Source: Nematostella vectensis
Taxonomy: Eukaryota; Cnidaria; Anthozoa; Actiniaria; Edwardsiidae
DNA length: 60,000 nucleotides
Direction of reading: 5' to 3'
NCBI RefSeq assembly: GCF_932526225.1
Contig: NC_064044.1
Location: 15,317,453-15,377,452 of the forward strand
Shown one piece after another: positions 45,963 to 55,918 of the stretch (position 1 is the stretch's first letter; each line of letters begins with the position of its first letter). The notes beneath the pieces were generated by a model. It was not told the DNA's origin. It was given only the letters and a program-made list of their open reading frames with translations, and did no database searches. Position numbers and translations under genes: made by a program.

Positions 45963-46020
45963 TTTATTTTATTTAAAACATTTTTGTAAAAAATACAAAT
46001 AGTTAATAAAACGTTTATAA
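45963..46020. terminator. Overlapping poly(A) signals of convergent genes
   Basis: AATAAA on the minus strand at 45963-45968 (for the gene ending at 46040) and on the plus strand at 46015-46020 (for the gene ending at 45940). The two 3' ends overlap by about 50 bases. Confidence 0.55.
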
Positions 46021-46039
46021 AACAAGCCAATGTCTCTTT

Positions 46040-46798
46040 TTAAGAAAGAGGGGTGCCGGGTGAAGGGGTTTCCTCTGCAATTTGACGCGCAATGTCTCTG
46101 GTCACACCCCAAACTTGTTCCTCTCTCACTCGCAACAAGCCAGGCAATTCCCCTTTCTGGAGCATCTTTAAAATATCCACGGGGGTTAGACAGTCCAACA
46201 AATCTTGAATGTAGGATTTCCAATGACCTTGCACAGCAAGCCCAAGTCTATCACTCAGGTTTTTCATCTCCTCCCATATCAATTCAATACAACCATTCAG
46301 GGTGGCTCTGGCCTTATAAAAAGCCTTCTTCCACAGCTCATGGTCACGGTGCACCAAGGGATCCCACTCAGCCATCAGGTCTAGAATCAACGCCTCCACA
46401 TAATGACCCACGACATGCATGACGTTATACGTATCAATCACATCGTAAGTCGCCTGAGGCTCGTCAAGTTCGTTATAAGATTCCATGGTCTCTTCTTCCT
46501 CCTCCTCCTCTTCCTCATCGCTAGTGTCACTCTCGACGACAACTACTTTCTCGGCTTCTTCGCCATCGGTGTCACTTCCACTACATCCGGCATCTCCTCC
46601 TCCTCCACATCCTCCTCCTCCACGTATTCTTCTTTGGGTGGGGGAACGGGAACGCTCACGTTTACGCAAGTTGTAGGGAGCTTCTTGCCTTTGCCCTTGC
46701 CCTTGACCTTCTTTTTCTTGGAGGGTGGCGTCCATAGTGGCACTGCCTTCGTCTTCTTTGCTTCCTTCGGAGGCTCCGCCCACACGAACCGGTCGCAT
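46040..46798 (-). CDS. Acidic protein with helical C-terminal domain, unknown function
   Basis: 252 residues from ATG 46798 (alternative ATG 46735). An Arg/Gly-rich region (NLRKRERSRSP) is followed by a poly-Glu block and then a ~150-residue non-repetitive domain with Trp- and Leu-rich helices (HELWKKAFYKARATLNG, LLDCLTPVDILKMLQ). Not recognised. The first ~85 codons overlap, in a different frame, the 3' part of the zinc-finger ORF that ends at 46543. The C-terminal domain looks like real coding sequence; the overlap could be dual coding or the scar of a frameshift that split one gene. Confidence 0.55.
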   Translation of the reverse strand: MRPVRVGGASEGSKEDEGSATMDATLQEKEGQGQGQRQEAPYNLRKRERSRSPTQRRIRGGGGCGGGGDAGCSGSDTDGEEAEKVVVVESDTSDEEEEEEEEETMESYNELDEPQATYDVIDTYNVMHVVGHYVEALILDLMAEWDPLVHRDHELWKKAFYKARATLNGCIELIWEEMKNLSDRLGLAVQGHWKSYIQDLLDCLTPVDILKMLQKGELPGLLRVREEQVWGVTRDIARQIAEETPSPGTPLS

Positions 46799-47058
46799 TT
46801 CTTGTTTGGAGGTCTCACGTCACACGCAAAATACACACGTCCGCGGCTCACTCAGACACGGCAAATGAGGTTATGCTCACACAGTGGAAAATCGGTAACG
46901 TTAACTCCCTCCTCGACAGCCTCTCGCACTGCCTCAGCCTCGTCGGGATTGAAATAAAAGCCACACCCAATCTGACCTTTTGAAAAATCCACAGGAGTAC
47001 CGCATTTTAAGGCAGACCCTACTTTTTTGACCTCTACGTCACAAAAACACTTCATCAT
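46543..47058 (-). pseudogene. GRF-type zinc-finger protein, one in-frame TGA
   Basis: From ATG 47058 (or 47055) the frame has a TGA at codon 69 (46852-46854) and continues in frame to 46543. The first part has MMKCFCDVEV, GQIGCGFYF and LCEHNLICRV. Directly after the TGA comes GRVYFACDVRPPNKKCDRF with a FVWAE end, the GR-F-C...C-F-W pattern of GRF zinc fingers, which bind single-stranded nucleic acid. The finger spans the TGA, so truncation would destroy it. A Lys/Gly-rich and Glu-rich tail follows. A TATATAAG-like TATA box lies at 47101-47109. Confidence 0.55.
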
Positions 47059-47100
47059 CAACAAACAAAGCACCAATGTTCTTCGCTTCAAAATTTTTAT

Positions 47101-47109
47101 CTTATATAT
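47101..47109 (-). promoter_or_regulatory. TATA box of the zinc-finger gene
   Basis: Minus-strand AATATATAAG about 45 bases before the ATG. Confidence 0.5.
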
Positions 47110-47150
47110 TCTTTTTAGGGTATCCCATAATAATACCCTCACCTATGACG

Positions 47151-47374
47151 TCACTTCCGCCCGATCAAATCCCACCAATCACCATCCACCACCCCTCCCC
47201 CTCTAAAGTCCAAAGTCCAAAACACCCCAGTCCAAAGTCCACCCGTGACGTCACTTCCGCCCGATCTATTCCAACCAATCACAGCACGCCTATTTCAACA
47301 ACCAATCAGAACGCGCCACGACCGCGCGGCCGGGGGACTGGAATCCACCCGATATGCATACTATCTTTACTACT
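47151..47374 (-). repeat. Polinton right terminal inverted repeat
   Basis: 224 bases. It contains ATCGGGCGGAAGTGACGTCA twice on the minus strand (internal duplication) where the left TIR has lost part of the distal copy. Otherwise nearly identical to 31916-32118. Confidence 0.95.
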
Positions 47375-47380
47375 TTTGTC
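47375..47380. repeat. Target-site duplication (right) of the Polinton
   Basis: TTTGTC, identical to 31910-31915. Confidence 0.9.
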
Positions 47381-48172
47381 CTACTCCCCCGCGGGTTTTG
47401 CCAACTCGAAAGGAATGAAAAGAGATCATGTAAAAAACCTCTGAAGAACAAAACAAATCTAACTTAAGTAAGCAATATTGGCAAATATACTTACAGAAAG
47501 CTAAATCCCTGAATAGTTTGACTGTTTTGTTTGTCTGAGCGGCGAAGTGAAAATAAAAGAAAAAACCGACAAGCAATAAAATGGCTGTGATACCGCGTTT
47601 GATTCAAATCTCGACTCCAGCTTGTATAATAACAACATAATAAAATAACATATAATAATAACAACATCAAAGAAGTAAAGTAATATCTTCCTCTTTATTT
47701 TCTCACTATTACAAAAGCTCAGACACTTCGGCTTGCTCGCTTTGATCATCACAAAAATGCATTCCCTCGCTACAAGGATAGTTTTATGAAATGTATTTAT
47801 CTTGGATTCCTTCTCAATTCACCGGAATATTCACAAAAATCAATATTATATCTAACTTACAGATTTTGTTTGACCATTAGGAAGATAATGAATGTTGAGA
47901 AACCACAAAAAAGCAGCAAGTTAGAGCGAAAACGGTGTTTGAAGCACGAGGTTTTGCGCTCTTGATTTTGAATGAAGTCTCGTTTTCTAAATCTTGCAAT
48001 CCTCGAAGTACTTCCTCCCCTTAATAAACCGCAACTGCCCGTATCCTTGATGCTATAATGAAATTTTAGATGGTATTTTTGCAAATATGATGGTTTTTTC
48101 GGCTTCAAGTCACAAAACAGCGGCAAACAACAAGATGTAAATGCCAAAGCGCGGGGGTAGAGTGTAAAAATA
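47381..48172. other. Interior of the outer transposon
   Basis: About 800 bases between the Polinton and the right TIR. AT-rich with no transposase-like ORF, consistent with a non-autonomous element. Confidence 0.6.
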
Positions 48173-48274
48173 CGCGCATGTGTGGGGTGGTGGTTACTAA
48201 AAATAGCCAGATTCGGAATCGACATGGCGCGCGGGTAATACCAAAGTGTCCCTCTCTTATCTTACGCTCTCTTG

Positions 48275-48281
48275 CCTGAAC
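48275..48281. repeat. Target-site duplication (right) of the outer transposon
   Basis: CCTGAAC, identical to 31782-31788. Confidence 0.75.
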
Positions 48282-49737
48282 CTTGTTTTCTTTTTCCAAA
48301 AAAAGTCAACTATTTTTTAGTTTTGTCTCTTTTCACCCAAAATTGTTATTTACAAAGTACAGTGTGTTGCCCCAATTACGGACGGTTTTTGCATTTAGCA
48401 CCATAACTTTTTAGCAATCAAAATAACACTTTTGATATCTTGCCAATACCAAGATTGGACCTTAACCTAATAAAATACTTATAATTTATATACACAAGTT
48501 TAGGGCGCCGTGCTCGAAAAGTATGTGTCACTGATTTGCTCTAATTCTGGACACAAACTTCAGGAACGATTTTTGTAACTTCTCCCATATATTTCCAATG
48601 CTTATAAAATTAAAATAAGAATTTATCGTATTTAGCAAAGCCATCTTTAATTATGTGGATCTATGAAGAGCATTTTAGCAATTGTTTACTTGATAATTGC
48701 GCGCTCTCTGAATCACAAATTCATTCATCTGTTTGAATCCGTAGACTTTCGTCGAAAAATAATCATGAAATTTGGCATATAACAAAATCTTATTAAGTTT
48801 CACTGACTTAACTTAATAAAAATGCAACAAATATTTTTCTCACTTCATCTTGTTTTGACGTTTTGCCGTAGGCAGACGGCTTTGTAGCAATATCTGTCAA
48901 ACGTAGCGGCGTTTTCACTTTACTTACTTCTGAATGGGTTCCTCCCCAAAAAATGACTCCAAAAAGTCATATTAAAAATAATTATTGTAACTTGATGATA
49001 AAAGCATCGAGAAAGAAACAAAAGGTGGTATTTTTTGATTATTTTGCTGTCTACATATCCATTAGAATGTGTTTAAAAAGTTTGACGAACTAAATATTTG
49101 TAACATTTTTACAAGCTGCTAATTATGTTGCGTTCCTCGCTCGATATCTTTCATAAAAGAGCTGACAGAACTTAAATATGATGAAAAATAAATTAAAAGA
49201 AAAGAAATATAAACAACATTTTCTAAAACAAACGCGACGTTTGTTTACGAACAATCAATCGCACAATTTCTATCCTTTTTATGGAATAATGTTAACTGTT
49301 TGAGTGCTAGAAATATCTCAACACAAGAGTTTTTCATAGCTCCGACGAAGTTTATAAAATTGAGGTCTTACTTACCTTCTTTTTCCAAACCCATCCATCG
49401 TTTGTACGTCTGTTTATTATAAACGTGTTAAGATGTGTCGAATTTCTTTCTTGGCTTTAGCCACGACGAAAATAATGCAAAAACTTTATCAATTCACGGT
49501 GTCGGGCGCGAGTTAGAAGAGCATAACGCGGGAAAAATTAGACGCAGGGTTCCCGTGAGTGTAAATACAAAAACACTAAAAACTAAATAATTGTAAGTTT
49601 TGATGCAACTTTCGGGGTTTTATTAAGTAAGTAGCATTCTCGGATAGTGCTAAAATATATTTTTGTATAATTATTTCACTGAGGTGGCGTTTTGCTAAGT
49701 TATTGCAAATTGTGCTGGCTCCACGGGCAGGCGGGCA
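48282..49737. other. Intronic/intergenic AT-rich DNA grading into repeat family
   Basis: No gene. From about 49500 it resembles 53960-54200 (shared TTCCCGTGAG, GTTTTAT, TTATTGCAAATTGTGCTG blocks), so this part probably belongs to the dispersed repeat family. Confidence 0.5.
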
Positions 49738-49852
49738 GGTGACACCATAGGGTACCCGCGCAATGACCAAAACAACTAAGTCGCATAGTTATATACCATT
49801 TCTCTATACCTATGGAGCTTCGCGCGCGGCCTGCGGCCATGCTGGCTCCGCT
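49738..49852 (-). repeat. Dispersed GC-palindromic repeat, copy 2 (inverted)
   Basis: Reverse complement of the 9127-9235 copy, with the GGCCGCAGGCCGCGC core and the AAGTCGCATAG segment, ending at GCTGGCTCCGCTA. Confidence 0.8.
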
Positions 49853-50489
49853 ATGAAGAATACAGCCATCAACATTTGCATTCTATGAATTATAACCACT
49901 AAATATGCTTCTTATTCGGGAGGGTTTGGATGAAAGCTATAGGGACTTAATATTATTTTAAAATTCAATCTGATAAACTCTATAAGTTAATAATGATTAA
50001 GTTAATAACTCTAATGACTAATAGAAATTTTCCACCGGATAGAAATTGTGATTTTGGCTGCTTATTGATCCGTTAATCATTAAAGAAATCATTTTTAGTC
50101 TTTGCTTAATGCAGCTAGACCCACAATTTTGCAGTTTCCAATATGAGCTTGAATCCCGTATTTTATCCTTGTTCATTCGGGATCGTTGTTTGTTTATTCA
50201 CACTCTGTCCACTTCGTTGTCGTCGTCGAAGACGTCATACATCACGTGACCATTCTGTCTTACCTTATTGACACTCGCATGACATCTTGCATGTTTGACA
50301 GCCTGACGATGTGTCTATCATGACATATCTTATATTAATGTTTATATTTCTTATTTTTAAATGATGTCATGGATGACGTCACATATCACGTGACCATCTG
50401 GTTGCACCCCCCATGACACGTGACACCTACCAAGTTTGGATGTCATACGATGTTTCTTTCATGAGATATCGGATAGTTTATTTTAAATG

Positions 50490-50613
50490 GGGCCTACCTT
50501 ATTACAAATGTGGCAGTTATATCAAATATGGCAGGTTATTACAAATGTGGCCTACCTTATTAGCGGAGCCAGCGCGGCCGCAGGCCGCGCACGGAGCTCC
50601 ATAGGTATAGAAA
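50490..50613 (+). repeat. TTACAAATGTGG minisatellite fragment joined to GC-palindromic repeat copy 3
   Basis: Three TTATTACAAATGTGGC-type units (50490-50560) run directly into TAGCGGAGCCAGCGCGGCCG and the rest of the family consensus. The same minisatellite unit forms the larger array at 53357-53597. Confidence 0.75.
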
Positions 50614-53326
50614 TTGGTCATAAACTAGGCGACTCAAAATTTTTGGTCAATGACGTCATGTCACACTCTGTCAGCTGGCTGTACCACTCACGTGACCAGC
50701 TCATGCGACCAGGCCAGCTAATTGATTGATCGCTCTAAACCAATGACAGACTGGCTCCGACAGGAACTGGGGGGTGGGGGGGCTTGGAAAGCAGGGGGGG
50801 GACTAAGCCTATTCTGACTTTCGACATCAAACGATCAACGGTACACAAGCTGGCAGGGAAGAATTGACGTAAAAAGTGTTTAATAGAGAAAATGCAACTA
50901 ATTATCCAGTCAAATGGCCATATGAAAATAAGAATTTGAAGGATACATCTGTCTACTGCTTTGTAGGAACTGCTTTGTTCTTACAAGCTCGGAATATCGG
51001 CTCAACTTCTTCACCTGGTGCGATGGTTGAAAACTTTATAGTTTAAGGAAAACGCTACAAAACCAGCAGCATTTATCAGGGAATTGTCGAGGCTCTGCAC
51101 TACTATTCTCATTATGATGTCACAGAGCAAAAATCAAAAAAGAAAAGCTTTATTTATGATAGCTAAAATACGGAATTGCTCTCCTAAACGAGCGAACACC
51201 ACAAGGCAAACAACATGGACAGTCAAGGTGAGTTCCGGACGAAAATTGCAATTCAAAATAGTGTGAATAGAATAAATGAATCAAAACGTAATTCTTGTCA
51301 TATTCCTTTTAAGTGTAATTCTTTTTGTTTGCAAATATTTCTGATAATAATCCTCAAACAAAACGATTTTCGTCGTTTTACAACTTCTCTGATTTTCTCG
51401 GTGTCACTATTCAATCATCTTGCTTACACTGTGTTTTTAATTGGCTGAGAGATCAATTTCTTGAACGCTGATTGGATCCTATTTTGGCGCGCACTAAAAC
51501 GGCTTCCCAGTTCTGTTATAATCGTAAAAGAGACTTTTCCTCAAATAAGATAAATACATCTACAAATCAAAACTTATCTACCTATCTAGCTCAGTTAAGA
51601 ACGACCTTGATGACTCATGTATACACAGTTGTGTTAGTAAAACTATTTATCATTAAGCTTATTTTTAAATTGAGAATTCATCTCCTGTCTATGCTGTTTT
51701 TGTCCTAAATTTCATGTTAAATACACAAAAAAGTCAAAATGAATTTTTCTCTTTCTTTCTCATATACTTAAAGCCAATATTGATCTGTTGTCTGTTTGGT
51801 AAGGATACTAATCTAATTATTTGTTTTTCTCTACGTTTGTTCTCATGTTTTAAGAAAATTAGAAAATTGAAATAACGACGAACGATTTTTTTCTGATTCA
51901 GGTGAACTGTTAATACCCAAAAGCCATGATGTGAGACTGTAAGAAGACATGGATGATGAGCAGCATATTTTAGCAAAATATTTAGCTTTCCTTTCTTCCC
52001 TTTAAAATATGTTTTTTTCTTTTCAATCAATCTGCATTCTTCCCCTGGGAAAAATATGTTTGGTTGATATTGCCCTAAAATTTTAGAATTTAAAATAAAC
52101 AAAACTGTGATTTCTTTTTCCTTTTAAAGGGGTGGGGGTTGTCCCAAGTGCTATGCTCTTTTCATTCTTTTGTGGGATTCAAGTTACTTATGAGTAGCAA
52201 TAATTTGATTCGCCATTCAGCACCTTTTGTGCATTTAAGATATTATTAATTAGATACATTCAAGTTTATTCAGAACCTGCATTTCTGCGTCTTCGCCATA
52301 TCTGCTATTGAGTAAAATTGCTGTTTACCATTCCCATTTACCTAAAAAGAATCCCATAAAAACAGAAGGGGATGATCGATCTCAACCCTAAGGGATAACA
52401 CTTTGGGTTTGGTCGGTAATTCCTACCCCCATAAGGTAGCACATTAGGTGTGGTCAGGCAATTTCTGTCTCTAAGCATTTTGAATACTCCCTAAGGAAAA
52501 GCAGTTAGCATAATTTCATACCCTTAAGATAGGACAAACAACCCCATCTGACTATTTTAAGAGGAGCCAACCCACCTCTTAATGGATGCTGTCAAATCGG
52601 ATAACTGGGAGGTTAACATTTAAGAATGATATAACTGTGCTGTTAGACTGGAGTAGGAAAAGAATAGTGAATTGAAATATTTGTATTCACAAAGATTTGT
52701 AGTTGCATCTTCCAGCAATTTGGTACCTGTACTGTGTTTAAAAAATGGCTGAAAATTTTCATCATAGGTATTTTTGGGTGCAAAATGTTGGGCTCTCTTG
52801 CCGCAAACATCTGCTGAAGTCTCTTGATCTTCAAAGCTGTACTCAACAAAAAAAAAACGAGTAATGCTGTACATGGCAAGGCACATATATGTTAGATTAT
52901 TTGATTATAGAAATGTAAAATAGGAAATATCTGTTCAGTATCAGTTGTCTATCAAATGAAGCTACACAGAGCACTGTTAACAAACAAAAGTAAAATATCA
53001 GCAATATTTTTTTTGTTAAGCTGCAAAAGAAGTGTTGATTGGGAGGAGGTCCAGCATTTCATTACGGTGGGAGAAATAGATGAGATAAAAAAAATCAAGC
53101 TTGGACCGTGCATTTCAAACAAGTTACATGTATGAAAAAGTGGGGAGGGTGGATTAAGCATACAGCACTTTAGTCTTTTTAAAGCATATAGACTGAGGTG
53201 AATGTTATTATTATGGATCTCTTTTTTATTCTTAAAAGAAATTCTTGTCTAGAAGCTCTATTCTTCAGGTGGTCATACCCCTAAACTGCCCAAAGATTCC
53301 CAATATTAAAAAAGGGTAATAAAACT
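50614..53326. other. Intron/intergenic DNA without supported genes
   Basis: Short ORFs only. A purine-rich G tract near 50770-50800. An ATG followed by a GTGAGT donor occurs at 51215-51233 but nothing supports it as an exon. Confidence 0.5.
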
Positions 53327-54217
53327 GGCTCCGCTTTTAGGCAGTGCCTAAATCTATATATTACAAATGTGGCCGTAATAACAAATGTGGCAGGTTATTA
53401 CAAATGTGGCAGGTTATTACAAATGTGGCAGGTTATTACAAATGTGGCCTAAATGTGTCAGGTTATTACAAATGTGGCCTACCTTATTACAAATGTGGCA
53501 GGTTATTACAAATGTGGCAGGTTATTACAAATGTGGCTGTTATTACAAATGTGGCCTACCTTATTACAAATGTGGCCGTTATTACAAATGTGGCATCAAC
53601 ATGACACTGGGGACATGTGCCCCCCCTTCCCCCCAACATTGTCCAAAATTATAAGGACTCTATAAGGAAATGACCAATAGGGGCGTGGCTGTGCCCCCTA
53701 ATATTTTCTTAATGTTTCTGTATTGTGCCCCCCCCCCCCCTCCCATCTTACGTGGCCTGCTACGGCTCTGAGGATTCAATGTGCCGTTCATTTCCGAATG
53801 ATGGGCAACAGCTCGTCGGATTTTATACCAGTTCGACAAGGTTTAGAGAAAATGTAGTGTTCTCCTTTGTCCGTTCTTTTTCATTCTAGTCTTCCATTTA
53901 CCCACCTAAAATATTTTGAATGTTTGAAGGTTTGACGGTATCTTTGGCGAGCGAATATTTCTATGTGTGTACGAGGGACCGCGAGTTTGGAAAAGCGCGC
54001 GAAATGTAACGGACGCATGCTTCCCGTGAGGGAAAAATAAAAAAAACACAAGAAGCTTAATTATTCTAGATTTTACTGTATTTGTTTGGGTTTTATAAAA
54101 CTAGGTAGAATTATCGTATAGCGCTAAAGTTTTTTAATGTGGTTTTTTTTTTATACTGGTGAGTCTTTTTACGAAGTTATTGCAAATTGTGCTGCCTACG
54201 ACTGCGCTGGCTCCGCT
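53327..54217 (+). mobile_element. Dispersed repeat-family member with internal minisatellite
   Basis: Bounded by CTGGCTCCGCT (53328) and GCGCTGGCTCCGCTA (54206). The right half matches 49500-49715 in block order. No ORF of note. Boundaries are approximate and no target duplication was established. Confidence 0.45.
53357..53597 (+). repeat. Minisatellite of TTATTACAAATGTGGCAGG units
   Basis: About twelve copies of a 16-21-base unit with alternating linkers (CAGG, CCTACC, CCGT, CTGT) between constant TTACAAATGTGG cores. Confidence 0.9.
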
Positions 54218-54640
54218 AAAAAATATTTTCTTCAAACGTAGTAAGCTCTTCGGCTAAAGTCAAGTAAAAAACCAATATATAAAAACATGCAGTATTCTCC
54301 CTACTTTGCAGAATCTTCCTATCTTTCAGATTCTGCTTACTTGTCAGTTGTAACTAATTAATCGAGAAAGGCGAGTGCTAAAGTAATACTCGCATTTCCC
54401 CAAACAAAATACTAAAAGTTACGAATAAATTCTTTTTCAAAATGATGACTAGGAAGAATTCCCCTCATTGAGGGCGTGTAATTTAATTGTTCAGCTGAAG
54501 AGAACCTCACAAGAAAGTTTACAAAGACGCACGAATAGCCAATCAGCAAGCAAACAAAAAGAGTCTGTACAAATCTCGCTACTTGGCCATAGTGTTAGTC
54601 GTAGTCACAGAAATGTAAAACGTCATACCTTGTTTTTCAG

Positions 54641-54749
54641 ACGGAATGCGAACGGGTTCCCTGTGGTATCAACGGTACTTGCATCCCAAACTACGAATCG
54701 GGGGACTTCTCCTGCACATGCGGTCCAGGGTTTAACGGATCTCTCTGTG
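54641..54749 (+). CDS. EGF-domain exon, probably exon 2 of the plus-strand PAN-EGF gene
   Basis: A TTTTTCAG acceptor precedes 54641 and a GTATGT donor follows 54749. The 109-nt exon starts in phase 0 and ends in phase 1. It encodes one EGF domain with six Cys (CERVPCGINGTC, then FSCTCGPGFNGSLC). Phase 0 entry matches the end of the exon at 29791, and the 0-to-1 phase pattern equals that of exon 3 in the minus-strand paralogue. The following exons lie outside the window or were not recognised. The donor sequence is repeated downstream in a minisatellite. Confidence 0.8.
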
Positions 54750-55405
54750 GTATGTGTTGCCCTTATGAGGATCTCCCTGTGGTATCTGTTGTCCTTATAA
54801 GGATCTCTCTGTGGTATGTGTTGCCCTTATAAGGATCTCTCTGTGGTATGTGTTGTCCTTATGAGGATTTCTGTGGTATGTGTTGTCCTTATAAGGATCT
54901 CTCTGTGGTATGTGTTGCCCTTATAAGGATCTCTCTGTTGTATGTGTTGCCCTTATAAGGATCTCTCTGTGGTATGTGTTGCCCTTATAAGGATCTCTCT
55001 GTTGTATGTGTTGCCCTTATGAGGACCTCTCTGTGGTATGTGTTGCCCTTATGAGGATCTCACTGTGGTATGTGTTGCCCTTATGAGGATCTCACTGTGG
55101 TATGTGTTGCCCTTTTAAGGATCTCCCTGTGGTATGTGTTGCCCTTATAAGGATCTCTCTGTGGTGTGTTGCCCTTATGAGGATCTCACTGTGGTATGTG
55201 TTGCCCTTTTAAGAATCTCCCTGTGGTATGTGTTGCCCTCATGAGGATCTCCCTGTGGTATGTGTTGCCCTTATAAGGATCTCTCTGTGGTGTGTTGCCC
55301 TTATAAGGATCTCTCTGTGGTATGTGTTGCCCTTATGAGGATCTCACTGTGGTATGTGTTATCCTCATAAGGATCTCACTGTTGTATGTGTTGCCCTTAG
55401 AAGGA
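54737..55405 (+). repeat. 32-bp minisatellite built from an EGF exon-intron junction
   Basis: About 21 copies of a unit close to GGATCTCTCTGTGGTATGTG plus TTGCCCTTATAA. The first copy begins inside the EGF exon and contains its real donor (CTGTG/GTATGT), so nearly all later copies carry a potential 5' splice site. Confidence 0.95.
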
Positions 55406-55918
55406 TCTGACTGAAGCGCGAAGCACTTCTGACAATTTTGAATATTCTGTCTTTTTGAATGTTTTATGTTCGCTCGTATTTCCACACAATGCTTATAACC
55501 ATTACAAAAAAATAATAGAATTTTGACCAACATTTATGTTTGAAGACTATAGTAATTTCGTATATTGACATGTCGTTATCTTACAGAATTTCATCGTTGA
55601 GACATCTTCTTTCGCTTTAAAACACCCATCAATATTCAATAGGCATGTTGATAAATCGGATGTCCTTCTTTGGACACGTGATAAAGGCTTTATACTTAGC
55701 GATACAAAAATCTGGGGAGGGAATGGAAACTAGTTTCCTGGGAAATATTTGGGTACAACAGTAAAACGATAGCAGACTAACGAACATGAGGCATTATATA
55801 AGGTATTTTAATACCTGTTAAAATACCTGTTAAAACAGTAGAGCGGTCTCACGTGTCAAACTCCGCTCCGTATATTCGCTATAATTTTTAATCCAAATGG
55901 GTTATTAAGCTTAGAGGA
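55406..55918. other. Intronic DNA, no feature recognised
   Basis: AT-rich sequence between the minisatellite and the retroelement fragment. Confidence 0.4.

Larger units (their letters stand above)
31916..47374. mobile_element. Polinton/Maverick element, 15,459 bp
   Basis: Bounded by inverted repeats beginning AGTAGTAAAGATAG and by a perfect 6-bp target duplication. It encodes the diagnostic set: protein-primed DNA polymerase B, a DDE integrase with chromodomain, double jelly-roll major capsid protein, minor capsid proteins and an adenovirus-type cysteine protease, plus accessory genes. Most genes are on the minus strand; 34182-34892 and 45605-45940 are on the plus strand. Each coding block tends to have its own TATA box and short intergenic regions. 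No packaging ATPase is seen. Several genes are interrupted, so the copy is defective even though its ends are nearly intact. Confidence 0.97.
31789..48274. mobile_element. Outer non-autonomous DNA transposon (~1.02 kb) split by the Polinton
   Basis: Terminal inverted repeats of about 103 bases (31789-31891 and 48173-48274) start CAAGAGAGCGTAAG and differ by only a few bases. They are flanked by a perfect 7-bp duplication CCTGAAC. Removing the Polinton and its 6-bp duplication leaves about 1,021 bp, with no transposase-like ORF. The Polinton lies about 20 bases inside the left TIR. Superfamily not assigned. Confidence 0.8.

Noticed and set aside
31916-47374. Reassignment of TAA/TAG as sense codons
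   Set aside because: Host genes here end at normal TAA, TAG and TGA codons, and the element also has deletions and frameshifts, so decay or base errors are simpler.
31916-47374. Calling the Polinton an active virus-like element
   Set aside because: Polymerase motifs B and C are absent and the integrase, capsid and minor capsid genes are interrupted.
47857-48225. 122-codon minus-strand ORF inside the outer transposon
   Set aside because: No transposase-like motif, and part of it runs into the TIR.
51215-51233. Tiny first exon ATG-GACAGTCAAG/GTGAGT
   Set aside because: Four codons before a donor can arise by chance, and no partner exon was identified.
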